Below are positions 48,406 through 56,928 of a DNA stretch of 64,000 nucleotides, in pieces (positions within the stretch are counted from its first letter, which is position 1; every line of letters starts with the position of its first letter). Both the position numbers and the translations under genes were made by a program. The stretch is from Phytohabitans houttuyneae (GTDB lineage: Bacteria > Actinomycetota > Actinomycetes > Mycobacteriales > Micromonosporaceae): contig NZ_BLPF01000004.1 in assembly GCF_011764425.1 (NCBI RefSeq), positions 1,376,001 through 1,440,000 on the forward strand. The letters are read 5' to 3'. The notes under the pieces are model-generated. The model saw only the letters and a program-made list of their open reading frames with translations. It did not search any database and had not been told where the DNA came from.

Positions 48406-48406
48406 G

Positions 48407-49351
48407 TCAGTCCCTCGATCCCAGGAGCCGGAACTGGAGCACGGACAGGCCCACGATGGCGGCGAAGAGCACGTAGCTGACCGCCGCGGCGTAGCCGTAG
48501 TTGCCGAAGCCGAACTGGTTGTAGATGTGGTACGAGACGGACAGCGTCGAGTCGAGCGGCCCACCCCGCGTCATCACCAGCGGCTCCTCGAAGAGCTGCA
48601 GGTAGCCGATGCTGGTGACCACGCCGCCGAACAGCAGCGTGGGACGCAGCAGCGGCACGGTGATGTGGCGAAACTGCGCCCACCGCCCGGCACCGTCCAG
48701 CTTGGACGACTCGTACAGCTCGGCGGGGATCGCCTGCAGCCCGGCCAGGAAAATCACCATGAGAAAGCCGAAGTTGCGCCAGACCGCCATCGCGATGATC
48801 GACGGCAGCGCGAGGTCGGGGTCGCCGAGCCAGTTGGGCCCCTCGACGCCGACCAGGCGTAGCGCGTTGTTGACCAGGCCGGCCTCCGGGTCGAGCAGGA
48901 AGCGCCAGACCACGGCGAGCGCCACGATGCTGGTCACCACCGGCAGGTAGAAACCGACCCTGAAGACCGTGCGGAAGCGGACCAGGCCGGAGTTGAGCGC
49001 ACTGGCCGCGGCCAGCCCGACCGCCATCGTGAGCGGCACACCGACGACCACGAAGACCGCCGTGTTCAGCGCGGCCCGGCGAAACTGCGCGTCCTCCAGC
49101 AGGCGGGTGTAGTTGTCAACGCCGACGAACTCCACCGCGAACGGCGTCCGCAGGTCGGTCGAGCGCAGGTCGGTCACGCTCATCACCAGCGACGCCACCA
49201 CCGGTACCGCCATGAAGAGCAGAAAGAGCAGCGTGAACGGGGTGGCGAAGGCCCAGCCGGCCAGCCCCTGGCGGATCCGGTAGGGGCGGCCGGCACCGGC
49301 AGCGGCATCCGCCCTGGCCGGTGCCGGTGCCGGTGCTGTCGCGGTGGCCAC
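48407..49351 (-). CDS. carbohydrate ABC transporter permease (MalF-type)
   Basis: A 314-residue membrane protein, six helices. GWAFATPFTLLFLLFMAVPV is the first helix; ELYESSKLDGAGRWAQFRHI is the EAA loop. An Ala-Pro repeat at the N terminus (from GGTGCC repeats at about 49320-49340) is low complexity and may vary between strains. It starts at GTG 49351, 2 bases after the binding-protein gene, in a tight operon. Confidence 0.93.
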   Translation of the reverse strand: MATATAPAPAPARADAAAGAGRPYRIRQGLAGWAFATPFTLLFLLFMAVPVVASLVMSVTDLRSTDLRTPFAVEFVGVDNYTRLLEDAQFRRAALNTAVFVVVGVPLTMAVGLAAASALNSGLVRFRTVFRVGFYLPVVTSIVALAVVWRFLLDPEAGLVNNALRLVGVEGPNWLGDPDLALPSIIAMAVWRNFGFLMVIFLAGLQAIPAELYESSKLDGAGRWAQFRHITVPLLRPTLLFGGVVTSIGYLQLFEEPLVMTRGGPLDSTLSVSYHIYNQFGFGNYGYAAAVSYVLFAAIVGLSVLQFRLLGSRD

Positions 49352-49353
49352 GG

Positions 49354-50622
49354 TCAGGCTCCGGTGCCGATGCCGCTGGCCTTCTGCTGCATCGCCTTGG
49401 CGGCCTGCGCCGGATCCTCACCCGCTTTGGCGACCTTCTCCACCTCGCCGTCGATCACCGCGGCCACCTGCTCCCAGGTGGGAATCGCCGGCGGTGACTT
49501 GGCGTCCTTGAGCTGCTCACCGAAGGTGGACAGGAACGGGTCGCCGGCGAGGCTCTGGTCGTTCCAGGCGCTCTGCACCGCGGGCAGGTCGGAGACCGCC
49601 TGGTACCACTTGATCTGCACCTCGGGCCGGCTCAGCCAGGAGACGAACTTCCAGGCCGCGTCACGGTTCTTGGCGTCCTTGAAGACGGCGAGGTTGCTGC
49701 CGCCGACGAACGAGGTGGCGGACTGCTTGCGCGGCATCGCGGTCACCGCGAACTTGTCCTTGAACCCGGCCCCGCCCTGCTCGTTGAGCAGTCCGATGTG
49801 CCACGGCCCGGAGATGAACGCGGCCAGCGAGCCGTTGATGAAGCTCTGCTCCAGCGCGCCCTGCAGCGACAGGTCCGTCGGCGGCGAGAGCTTGTCGGTG
49901 AAGAAGGACTGGTAGTACGCCAGCGCCTCGGTCATCTGTGGACTGTCCAGTGTGAACCTGTCCCCGTCGGCGAGCGTGGCGCCGTTGGACCAGGCGAACG
50001 GCATGAGGCTCTGCCAGCTCCCGGTGCCGCCGGGCTGCAGGTTCATGCCCCATTTCGCGCCGCCCTTGTCCCGCATGGCCGTGGCGAAGGACTTCAGCTC
50101 GTCCCAGGTGGTCGGCGCGGTCACGCCGGCCTTGGCGGCAAGGTCCTTGCGGTAGTAGATGAGCCGGGTCTCGACGTACCAGGGCACGCCGTACGACGTG
50201 TCGTCGACGACCGTGGTGTCCCAGGCGCCGGGGAAGAACGCGCCCTTGTCGGCGGCGCCCTCCGGCGTCGGGTCGAGCGCGCCGGTCTTGGCGAACTCGC
50301 CCATCCACGTCGAGCCGAGCATCGACACGTCCGGCGTCTGCTTGCCGGCGATCGCGCTGGCGATCTTCTGGTGCGCGGCGTCCCACGGTACGGCCGTCAC
50401 GTTGACCTTCGCGTCCGGGTTTTCCGCCATGAAGTCCTGGGCGAACGCGCCGAGCTTCTCGCCCTCGGTGCCCATCGCCCATACCGTGATCTCGCCGGTC
50501 GCCTTGCCCTCGGCCACCGGCGCGGCGGCGTCCTCGCCGCCGCCGGAGTCGCGGCCGCAGGCGCCGACCAGCAGCGCGGCGACCAGCACCGCGGCGGTGC
50601 CCAACCGCCGATGCGTTGTCAT
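49354..50622 (-). CDS. extracellular sugar-binding lipoprotein of an ABC transporter
   Basis: A 422-residue family 1 (MalE-type) binding protein. The lipobox LVGAC gives Cys22 as the lipidated residue; the signal is short. ITVWAMGTEGEKLGAFAQDF starts the mature fold, with DVSMLGSTWMGEFAKTGAL and WHIGLLNEQGG later. It delivers an oligosaccharide to the two downstream permeases. It begins 6 bases after the LacI gene, so the repressor is the first gene of the operon. The sugar is unknown. Confidence 0.93.
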   Translation of the reverse strand: MTTHRRLGTAAVLVAALLVGACGRDSGGGEDAAAPVAEGKATGEITVWAMGTEGEKLGAFAQDFMAENPDAKVNVTAVPWDAAHQKIASAIAGKQTPDVSMLGSTWMGEFAKTGALDPTPEGAADKGAFFPGAWDTTVVDDTSYGVPWYVETRLIYYRKDLAAKAGVTAPTTWDELKSFATAMRDKGGAKWGMNLQPGGTGSWQSLMPFAWSNGATLADGDRFTLDSPQMTEALAYYQSFFTDKLSPPTDLSLQGALEQSFINGSLAAFISGPWHIGLLNEQGGAGFKDKFAVTAMPRKQSATSFVGGSNLAVFKDAKNRDAAWKFVSWLSRPEVQIKWYQAVSDLPAVQSAWNDQSLAGDPFLSTFGEQLKDAKSPPAIPTWEQVAAVIDGEVEKVAKAGEDPAQAAKAMQQKASGIGTGA

Positions 50623-50628
50623 CTTTCA

Positions 50629-51669
50629 CTACCTCCCGGGGGTGGGGTGGGTACCGCAGCTGCGGCGGACCGTGAGCTGCGTGGGAAGGACCTGGCTGCG
50701 CACCGCGAGGCGCGAGCGCGGCCGGTCCGAGGCTCGCTCGGTGATGCGGTCGTGCAGCCAGCGCGCCGCGGTGGCACCCAGCTCCCGCATCGGTTGGCGG
50801 ACGGTGGTCAGCCCGGCGAACCGGGCCGCCATCACGTCGTCCCAGCCGGTGACCGCGAGGTCGTCCGGCACGTTCAGGCCGGCGTCGGTCGCCGCCGTGT
50901 GCACGCCGAGGGCCACCTCGTCGTTGGCGCAGACCACGGCCTGCGGCGGGGTGCGCCGCCGCAGCAGTGCCTCGGCCGCGGTACGGCCGGCCTCGATGTC
51001 GAAAGAGCAGCGCACGGGGGCCGGCACGGCCACGCCCGCGGCACGCAGCCCGGCGGCGAAGCCGGCGTACCGGCCGGCGACGTCGGGGGAGTCGTCCGGG
51101 TCGCCGACGAAGGCGAACCGCCGGTGGCCGTGTGCGAGCAGGTGCTCGGCCAGCTCGCGCGCGCTGCGCTCGTTGTCGGTGCGGATGGTGTCCACTGTGG
51201 AGACGGGGTCGCGGGCGACCAGCACGAGCGGCGGCCCGCTCGCGGCGATGCGCTCCACGACGTCGTCGCCGACGGTACGGCCCATGACGACCATGCCGTC
51301 GACCCGGTTGGCGAGCTCCAGCACCTGCGCCGCCGCGTCCCGCCGGCCGTGCGTGGCCAGGATCAGCACGCTGCGGCCGAGGTCTGCGGCGACCTCCTCG
51401 TAGCCGAGGACGACCTCGGCGTAGTACGGGCCGACGAGGTCGGGGAACACGATGCCGTTGGCCGCGTGCTGCCCCTCCGCGAGGGAACGCCCCAGGCGGC
51501 TCGGCGTGAACCCGAGCTCCTCGACGGCGGCGAGCACGCGGGCGCGGGTCTCGGGCGTGACGAGATTGGAGTCCCGCATCGTCCGCGACACGGTCGCGAT
51601 GGAGACACCGGCCCGCTGCGCCACCTCGTAAATGGTGACCCCGGTGCGCCGCTTTGAAAGCGCTTTCAT
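50629..51669 (-). CDS. LacI-family transcriptional repressor
   Basis: A 346-residue repressor. The helix-turn-helix is VTIYEVAQRAGVSIATVSRT, followed by the hinge (LGFTPSRLGRSLAEG) and a periplasmic-binding-like sensor domain. It heads the ABC-glycosidase operon. Its ATG lies inside a perfect 14-base palindrome (51655-51668), so it can repress its own operon by binding at its start codon. The inducer is probably the imported oligosaccharide or a breakdown product. Confidence 0.93.
   Translation of the reverse strand: MKALSKRRTGVTIYEVAQRAGVSIATVSRTMRDSNLVTPETRARVLAAVEELGFTPSRLGRSLAEGQHAANGIVFPDLVGPYYAEVVLGYEEVAADLGRSVLILATHGRRDAAAQVLELANRVDGMVVMGRTVGDDVVERIAASGPPLVLVARDPVSTVDTIRTDNERSARELAEHLLAHGHRRFAFVGDPDDSPDVAGRYAGFAAGLRAAGVAVPAPVRCSFDIEAGRTAAEALLRRRTPPQAVVCANDEVALGVHTAATDAGLNVPDDLAVTGWDDVMAARFAGLTTVRQPMRELGATAARWLHDRITERASDRPRSRLAVRSQVLPTQLTVRRSCGTHPTPGR
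51655..51668. promoter_or_regulatory. LacI-type operator overlapping the repressor's start codon
   Basis: TGAAAGCGCTTTCA is a perfect 14-base palindrome with the central CG step of LacI/GalR operators (core AAGCGCTT). The T and G of the ATG at 51667-51669 on the minus strand are part of it. A related core recurs at 62271-62278 before the second ABC operon. Confidence 0.75.
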
Positions 51670-51712
51670 CGCCACGCGTCGGCCAGTACCCCGGGTCAAC
51701 GGGTGTCAAACC

Positions 51713-52645
51713 TCAGCCGAGAAGATTTATCCGGTCCAGCCTCGGCGCCCAGCCGTCCGGGTTGCTGAAGGTCAGGTTGTTCCGGCCGCCGACGAGCGAG
51801 ATCGTGAACGTCCGCGACGCGACGACGTCCCAGCCGCCGCTCGACGGGAACGACAGCTTGAAATGCGTCTCGGTGTTGATCGAGAGGATCGCGAACCGGT
51901 CCTCGCCGCTGACGTAGTCGACGGTCAGCGCGTACCGGTTGGTGGCGGGCACGTCCACCTCGGTGAACGAGACGAGCCCCGCCCGCCGGTCCGGCCCGCT
52001 GCCGATGTTGCGGACGATCCGGCCACCGGAGGCCGCGCGCAGCGACAGCACCTCGGCGCCGCCGATCAGCGCGGCGTCCTCCGCTTCGTAGGAGCGGGTG
52101 AACGGCCCGGGTGCCGCCGGCGCCTTCTTCGCCCGGGACGGGGTCGGCGACGGGGCGGCCGCCCCGATCTCCTGGTCCCCGCTCGGCGGCGGCTCCTGTG
52201 GCGGCGCGGTCGGCAACGCCAGCCCTTGCCCGCCAGCCGGCGGCCTGCCGCCGTCGGGGGAAAGCATGGCCACCGCCGCGACCGCGAGCGCCAGCAGCCC
52301 GACCGCCGCCAGCCCGAGCCACGCCCGCTGGCGTGCCTGGCCGGGCGCGACCAGCTCGCCGAAGCGGAGCCGTCCCGCGTGGACGTACCGTCCGACCCCC
52401 GCCACCACGTCCACGCCGGCGCTGGCGGCCCGCCTGCGTGGACGTGGCGGTGGCACCGGTGCGGACACCGGCGCGTCGAGGTCGACCGCCGGCGCCTCGT
52501 AAGCCGCGGGCGACTCCGGCGCCGCGTGCGCCGGACCCGCGCGCCGTCTCCGCGCCGGTGCCGTCCCCTGACCGGCCCCGATACGAGCGGGCGGCAGCCA
52601 TCCACCGACCCGCAGCCGGTCCATACCCTCGCGATCCGCAGTCAT
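51713..52645 (-). CDS. membrane-anchored protein with extracellular CBM35/CBM6-like domain
   Basis: A 310-residue protein. An N-terminal cytoplasmic Arg/Pro-rich region (about 110 residues) is followed by one membrane helix (LGLAAVGLLALAVAAVAML, about residues 118-138), a Pro-rich linker, and a carbohydrate-binding module from YEAEDAALIGGAEVLS to the end (RLDRINLLG). The YEAED opening and DRI ending are typical of CBM35/CBM6. It may hold polysaccharide near the cell surface beside the ABC operon. ATG 52645 follows GAGGTGCGGAT. It is on the same strand as lacI, 43 bases upstream of it. Confidence 0.8.
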   Translation of the reverse strand: MTADREGMDRLRVGGWLPPARIGAGQGTAPARRRRAGPAHAAPESPAAYEAPAVDLDAPVSAPVPPPRPRRRAASAGVDVVAGVGRYVHAGRLRFGELVAPGQARQRAWLGLAAVGLLALAVAAVAMLSPDGGRPPAGGQGLALPTAPPQEPPPSGDQEIGAAAPSPTPSRAKKAPAAPGPFTRSYEAEDAALIGGAEVLSLRAASGGRIVRNIGSGPDRRAGLVSFTEVDVPATNRYALTVDYVSGEDRFAILSINTETHFKLSFPSSGGWDVVASRTFTISLVGGRNNLTFSNPDGWAPRLDRINLLG

Positions 52646-52710
52646 ATCCGCACCTCGCCTGGTCCCCAAAGGTCAGATACGGTGCGCGGCGATTATCGGA
52701 TCAAATCGCG

Positions 52711-53970
52711 TCAGGTATAAATTCCCGGCGGCGGATCCCAGCCGGACAGGACGTTGGCGCCGATCTCGATGTGCTTCCAGTCCACCGGGTCGTGGAGTGC
52801 CAGCGTGCGGGCATCCCGCCAGTACCTGTCGAACCCGGTGCCGGTGCGCGTCGCGCTGGTCCCCATCAGGGCAAACGCATCGGTCGACGCGGCCAGCGCC
52901 GCCTTGGTGGCGGCCGACTTCGCCGCGAAGATCGGCACGGCCAGCTCGGTCCGGCTGATCTCACCCCGCTCGAACGCGTCCAGCAGGTCACCCGCCGACA
53001 TCGTCAGCGCGTACGCCGCCGCGAGGCCCGCGGCCAGCTCGCCCGCCAGCCGCCGCACGACCGGGTCCTCGGCGGCACTGTCCACACCGGCCGGCGGCCA
53101 CGGCCGGGCCCGCGACGCGACGAAAGGTGCGGCCGCGCTCAGCGCGCCGATCCCGATCCCGACGAGTACCGCGGCGAACCCGGCCTGGTAGCGCAGTGAG
53201 TTCTGCGGCAGTGGGGCGCGGCCGGGCAGGCTCGCCCGCAGCGCCGGATCGGTGCGAACTTGGCGGAACGTCACCGTCCCCGAGTCGGTGGCGCGCTGGC
53301 CGAGCATGTCCCAGTCGCGGTGGACCGTGACCCCGGCGGCGTCGCGCGGCACGAGGTTGAGCTGGAGCCCGAGAAGGAAGTCCTCCGCCACGCCCTCAGC
53401 CGCCGGGTTGAACGCCCACACCGCGATCAGGTCCGCCTCGGCCGCGCCGGTCGTGTAGATCTTCTCGCCGTCCACAGTGAACCCGCCGTCGGGGTGGGGC
53501 GTGGCGATCGTGCGCCACGGGTCGTCCACCTTGCGGCCCGACTCCGCGACCGCCAGGCCGAGGATCGCACCGTCGCGGATCCGCGCGGACAGCAGCGGCC
53601 GCAGCTCGTCCGGACAGTAGACGAATATCTCCCGGGTCAGCTCGTCGTGCACCTTGAAGATCTGCGCGACCGACGAGTCGGCGGCGGCGATCCGCACCTG
53701 TGCCTCCAGCGACGCGCGATGGGAAGCGCCGAGCCCGCCCCAGTCCTCCGGGAGTCCACTCTGGAGGATGCCGCTGCGCTTGAGCGCGGCCACCGACTCC
53801 GAGGGGTACCGCCCGGCGGCATCAGCCGCGGCGGCGGCCGGCGCGACGTCGGCGTCGAGGACCTCCTGCAGCGCGGCCAGCGCCGCGAGCTCGTCTGGCC
53901 GGAAGTGCGCGCCCGTGGGCGCGGGGATCGCCGCGCCGAGCAGGCCGCGGAGCGTCTTGGCGGTGGTCAC
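52711..53970 (-). CDS. acyl-CoA dehydrogenase-family flavoprotein (SfnB/DszC-like monooxygenase)
   Basis: A 419-residue ACAD-fold protein. GILQSGLPEDWGGLGASHRA opens the N-terminal domain; DGGFTVDGEKIYTTGAAEAD is the middle beta domain; DRDWDMLGQRATDSGTVTF-like (VHRDWDMLGQRATDSGTVTF) and the C-terminal helices SSATRTGTGFDRYWRDARTL follow. The final HDPVDWKHIEIG resembles SfnB and DszC sulphur-assimilation monooxygenases more than beta-oxidation enzymes, and the catalytic Glu of true ACADs is not evident. FMNH2-dependent desulphurisation is plausible but unproven. The start is taken as GTG 53970. Confidence 0.82.
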   Translation of the reverse strand: MTTAKTLRGLLGAAIPAPTGAHFRPDELAALAALQEVLDADVAPAAAAADAAGRYPSESVAALKRSGILQSGLPEDWGGLGASHRASLEAQVRIAAADSSVAQIFKVHDELTREIFVYCPDELRPLLSARIRDGAILGLAVAESGRKVDDPWRTIATPHPDGGFTVDGEKIYTTGAAEADLIAVWAFNPAAEGVAEDFLLGLQLNLVPRDAAGVTVHRDWDMLGQRATDSGTVTFRQVRTDPALRASLPGRAPLPQNSLRYQAGFAAVLVGIGIGALSAAAPFVASRARPWPPAGVDSAAEDPVVRRLAGELAAGLAAAYALTMSAGDLLDAFERGEISRTELAVPIFAAKSAATKAALAASTDAFALMGTSATRTGTGFDRYWRDARTLALHDPVDWKHIEIGANVLSGWDPPPGIYT

Positions 53971-54116
53971 GCCGCCCAACCCTACCCGTGTTGATCGCGG
54001 CGGTTTCGAAGCTTCGACAACCCCCAAGGGTTTCGCGTTTTTTGAATCTATTGACTTGGAAATTGGGGAGGATCACTCTTCCGACCAGACACGGGGTTTC
54101 ATCCGGGGAGGAAATG

Positions 54117-56396
54117 ATGCGGAAGAGACCTTATCTTCGCGCGCCCATATTTGTTGGGCTGGTCGTCCTTACCACCGTCGCGGCTCCGGTCGTGACCCCG
54201 TTCGCCGCGGCGGACGTGTCCACATTGGCCGTACCGTTCGCGGTACAGAGCCTCGACGGTTCCGGCAACAACGTGGCCAACCCCACGTGGGGGCAGGCCA
54301 ACCAGCCGTACTCGCGGGTCGCCGCCGCCCGGTACGCGGACGGGCGCAGCCAGCCCGTGAGCGGCCCGAACTCCCGTTACATCAGCAACCGCGTATTCAA
54401 CGACGTGGCCCAGAATGTGTTCTCCGAACGCCAGGTAACGGCCTGGGGATGGACCTGGGGTCAGATTCTCGACCACACCTTCGGGCTCCGTCTGGGACGG
54501 GCGCCCGGCGATCCGGCAGGGGAGACGGCAAACATTCCCTTCAATGCCAACGACCCGCTGGAAGAGTTTGAGAACACGCTCGGATTCATTCCGTTCGTAC
54601 GCTCCGATCCGGCTCCCGGCACCGGCGTGACAAACCCCCGCCAGCAGGTGAACACCAACCCGTCGTACATCAACGGCTTCCCGATCTACGGCGGCACCAG
54701 CGCGCGGCTGGACTGGCTGCGCGAAGGCTCGAACGACGGAAACCCCGCCAACAACAACGCCCGCCTGCTGATGCAGGGCAACTACCTGCCGCGCGCGAAC
54801 GCACGGGGCAGCGCGTCGACCGCACCGCCGATGGAGGTCGACGGGATCCTGCGGGCAAACCCGGCCAGCGCGATGGTCGCCGGCGACGTACGCGCCAACG
54901 AGAACCTGTTCCTGACCGCGACGCACACGCTCCTGGCCCGCGAGCACAACCGGATCGTCGGCCTGCTGCCGGCGTCGCTGTCCGAAGAGGACAGGTTCCA
55001 GATCGCGCGGCGGGTGGTGATGGCCGAGCAGCAGTACATCACGTACACCGAGTGGCTGCCCGCGATGGGCATCAGCCTGCCCGCGTACTCCGGGTACAAC
55101 CCGGGCATCAACACGGCGCTGTCCAACGAGTTCGCCACCGTCGGCTACCGCGTGCACAGCCAGATCCACGGCGAGATGGAGATCGCGACGGACGCGAGCC
55201 GGTACACGGCCGCCCAGCTCGCCGCGTTCGAGGCGCAGGGCATCGAGATCGTCCGGGAGGGCGACGAGGTCGAGCTGGTCATCCCGCTCAACCGCGGCTT
55301 CTTCAACCCCGCCCTTGTCCCGTCGATCGGGCTCGGCCCGCTGCTGCAGGCGATCGGTGGCGAGCCCCAGTACAAGAACGAGGAGATGATCGACAACCAG
55401 CTGCGCAGCGTGCTCTTCCAGATTCCGGTCTCCGGCAACCCGGAGTGCCTGGACGGCGAAGGGCTGCCGGAGTGCTTCGACGCGGTACTCGACCTCGGCG
55501 CGATCGACGTCGAGCGGGGCCGGGACCACGGCATGCCGACCTACAACCAGCTGCGCCAGGCGTACGGCCTGCCGGCCCGCACCTCGTTCACCCAGATCAC
55601 CGGCGAGGCGAGTGCCGCCTTCCCGCCCGGTACCGGCGTCGACAACCCGGCCAGCCTCGGTTTCCCGCAGCTGTTCGACGTCTTCAACGCCGAGGTCGAC
55701 CAGGCCGACGAGGACGCGGTGGAGGGCACGCCGGTGCGGTTCAACCGGGCCAGCCCGCTCGCCGCGCGGCTGCAGGGCATCTACGGCAGCGTGGACAGTG
55801 TGGACGCTTTCGTGGGCGCGCTGGCCGAGCCGCACGTGGCGGGCACTGAGTTCGGCGAGCTGCAGCGGGCCATCTGGACCCGCGAGTTCCAGCGGCTGCG
55901 CGACGGCGACCGCTTCTTCTACGCCAACGACCCCGCTCTGCAGTACATCCAGAGCACCTACGGCATCGACTACCGCCGCAACCTCGGCGACCTCATCGCG
56001 CTCAACAGCGACATCCCTCGCGCCGAGCTGCCGAAGAACGTGTTCTTCGCCGAGGGCGACGTGCCGCCGGCCGCATGCCGGGTCACGTACCGGCAGGAGA
56101 GTCAGTGGAGCACCGGTTTCCAGGTCACCATGTCCATCACCAACGCCGGCTCCACGCCGGTACCGGACGGGTGGACGCTGCGCTTCGTCTTCCCGAACGG
56201 GCAGCAGATCACCCAGCTCTGGAACGGACTCGTCGCTCAGGACGGGGCGCGCGTGCCGGTCACGAACGCCGGCTGGAACGGCACCCTCGGCCCCGGCCAG
56301 ACACTCGGCGGTGTCGGGTTCAACGCGACCTGGAGCGGAGTCAACAACCGGCCGGCGGCGTTCTCCCTGAACACCACGGCCTGCACGACCGGGTGA
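54117..56396 (+). CDS. secreted animal-type haem peroxidase fused to a C-terminal CBM2
   Basis: 759 residues: signal peptide (cleavage near FAAAD, residue 32), peroxidase domain (about 60-640) and cellulose-binding CBM2 (about 654-757). Peroxidase residues known from myeloperoxidase are present: Asp119-His120 in WGQILDH (haem-linking Asp and distal His), Arg259 and Glu262 in GDVRANENL (catalytic Arg and second haem-linking Glu), REHNRIVG, and proximal His347 in YRVHSQI. IDVERGRDHGMPTYNQLR is the family signature. CBM2 shows GWTLRFVFPNGQQ, QLWNG, AGWNG and a Cys pair. GGAGG is 5 bases before ATG 54117. It would bind cellulose and oxidise substrates with hydrogen peroxide (inference). Confidence 0.92.
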   Translation: MRKRPYLRAPIFVGLVVLTTVAAPVVTPFAAADVSTLAVPFAVQSLDGSGNNVANPTWGQANQPYSRVAAARYADGRSQPVSGPNSRYISNRVFNDVAQNVFSERQVTAWGWTWGQILDHTFGLRLGRAPGDPAGETANIPFNANDPLEEFENTLGFIPFVRSDPAPGTGVTNPRQQVNTNPSYINGFPIYGGTSARLDWLREGSNDGNPANNNARLLMQGNYLPRANARGSASTAPPMEVDGILRANPASAMVAGDVRANENLFLTATHTLLAREHNRIVGLLPASLSEEDRFQIARRVVMAEQQYITYTEWLPAMGISLPAYSGYNPGINTALSNEFATVGYRVHSQIHGEMEIATDASRYTAAQLAAFEAQGIEIVREGDEVELVIPLNRGFFNPALVPSIGLGPLLQAIGGEPQYKNEEMIDNQLRSVLFQIPVSGNPECLDGEGLPECFDAVLDLGAIDVERGRDHGMPTYNQLRQAYGLPARTSFTQITGEASAAFPPGTGVDNPASLGFPQLFDVFNAEVDQADEDAVEGTPVRFNRASPLAARLQGIYGSVDSVDAFVGALAEPHVAGTEFGELQRAIWTREFQRLRDGDRFFYANDPALQYIQSTYGIDYRRNLGDLIALNSDIPRAELPKNVFFAEGDVPPAACRVTYRQESQWSTGFQVTMSITNAGSTPVPDGWTLRFVFPNGQQITQLWNGLVAQDGARVPVTNAGWNGTLGPGQTLGGVGFNATWSGVNNRPAAFSLNTTACTTG

Positions 56397-56852
56397 TCAG
56401 ATCAGCTGGCCGCGGCGGCGGTGCTCGACGGCCCGGATCAGCGCCCTGCTGACCTGACCGAACTCCTGCCCGTCACCTGTCTCGAAAAGCAATGTGGGCC
56501 GACTCCCGTAGTCGGCCCACATCTGGTAGCTCGCCGGCCAGCGCCGGCAGCTGAACATCATGACCCCTAACGCTGCGGCCGCCGCGAGCGCGGCGATGAC
56601 CCAGGCGAGCGGTGTGCTGAACACCAGCGCCACGGGTGCCGCGACCCCCATCACGGCGAGGCCCAGGTAAAGGGAGCTGCGGGCCGGGGAGGGCAGGGGC
56701 CCGCGGGCCCGCTCGAGGTGGTGCAGCTCGGCGATCATGAACCGGCTGCCGTGCACGACCAGCCACTTGTCGGTGACGGCGACGCCACGCTGGTGGTAGT
56801 AGGCGGTGAACCCGGGTGACCTGCCCGGACGGCTGAGGTGATCGACGCTCAT
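56397..56852 (-). CDS. DUF6232-like membrane protein
   Basis: A 151-residue protein. A beta-rich front half (FTAYYHQRGVAVTDKWLVVH, RFMIAELHHLERARGP) is followed by two membrane helices (LYLGLAVMGVAAPVALVFST and LAWVIAALAAAAALGVMMF) and a cytoplasmic tail (TLLFETGDGQEFGQVSRALI). This order of features fits the DUF6232 family of actinobacteria, of unknown function. It is convergent with the peroxidase gene, with its stop overlapping the end by one base. Start ATG 56852. Confidence 0.8.
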   Translation of the reverse strand: MSVDHLSRPGRSPGFTAYYHQRGVAVTDKWLVVHGSRFMIAELHHLERARGPLPSPARSSLYLGLAVMGVAAPVALVFSTPLAWVIAALAAAAALGVMMFSCRRWPASYQMWADYGSRPTLLFETGDGQEFGQVSRALIRAVEHRRRGQLI

Positions 56853-56928
56853 GCTCTCACTATCAGGCGCCAGGAGTCGGATGGCAATAGAGCAATCTGC
56901 CACATGGCAGATTACACCCGCGCGAGAG

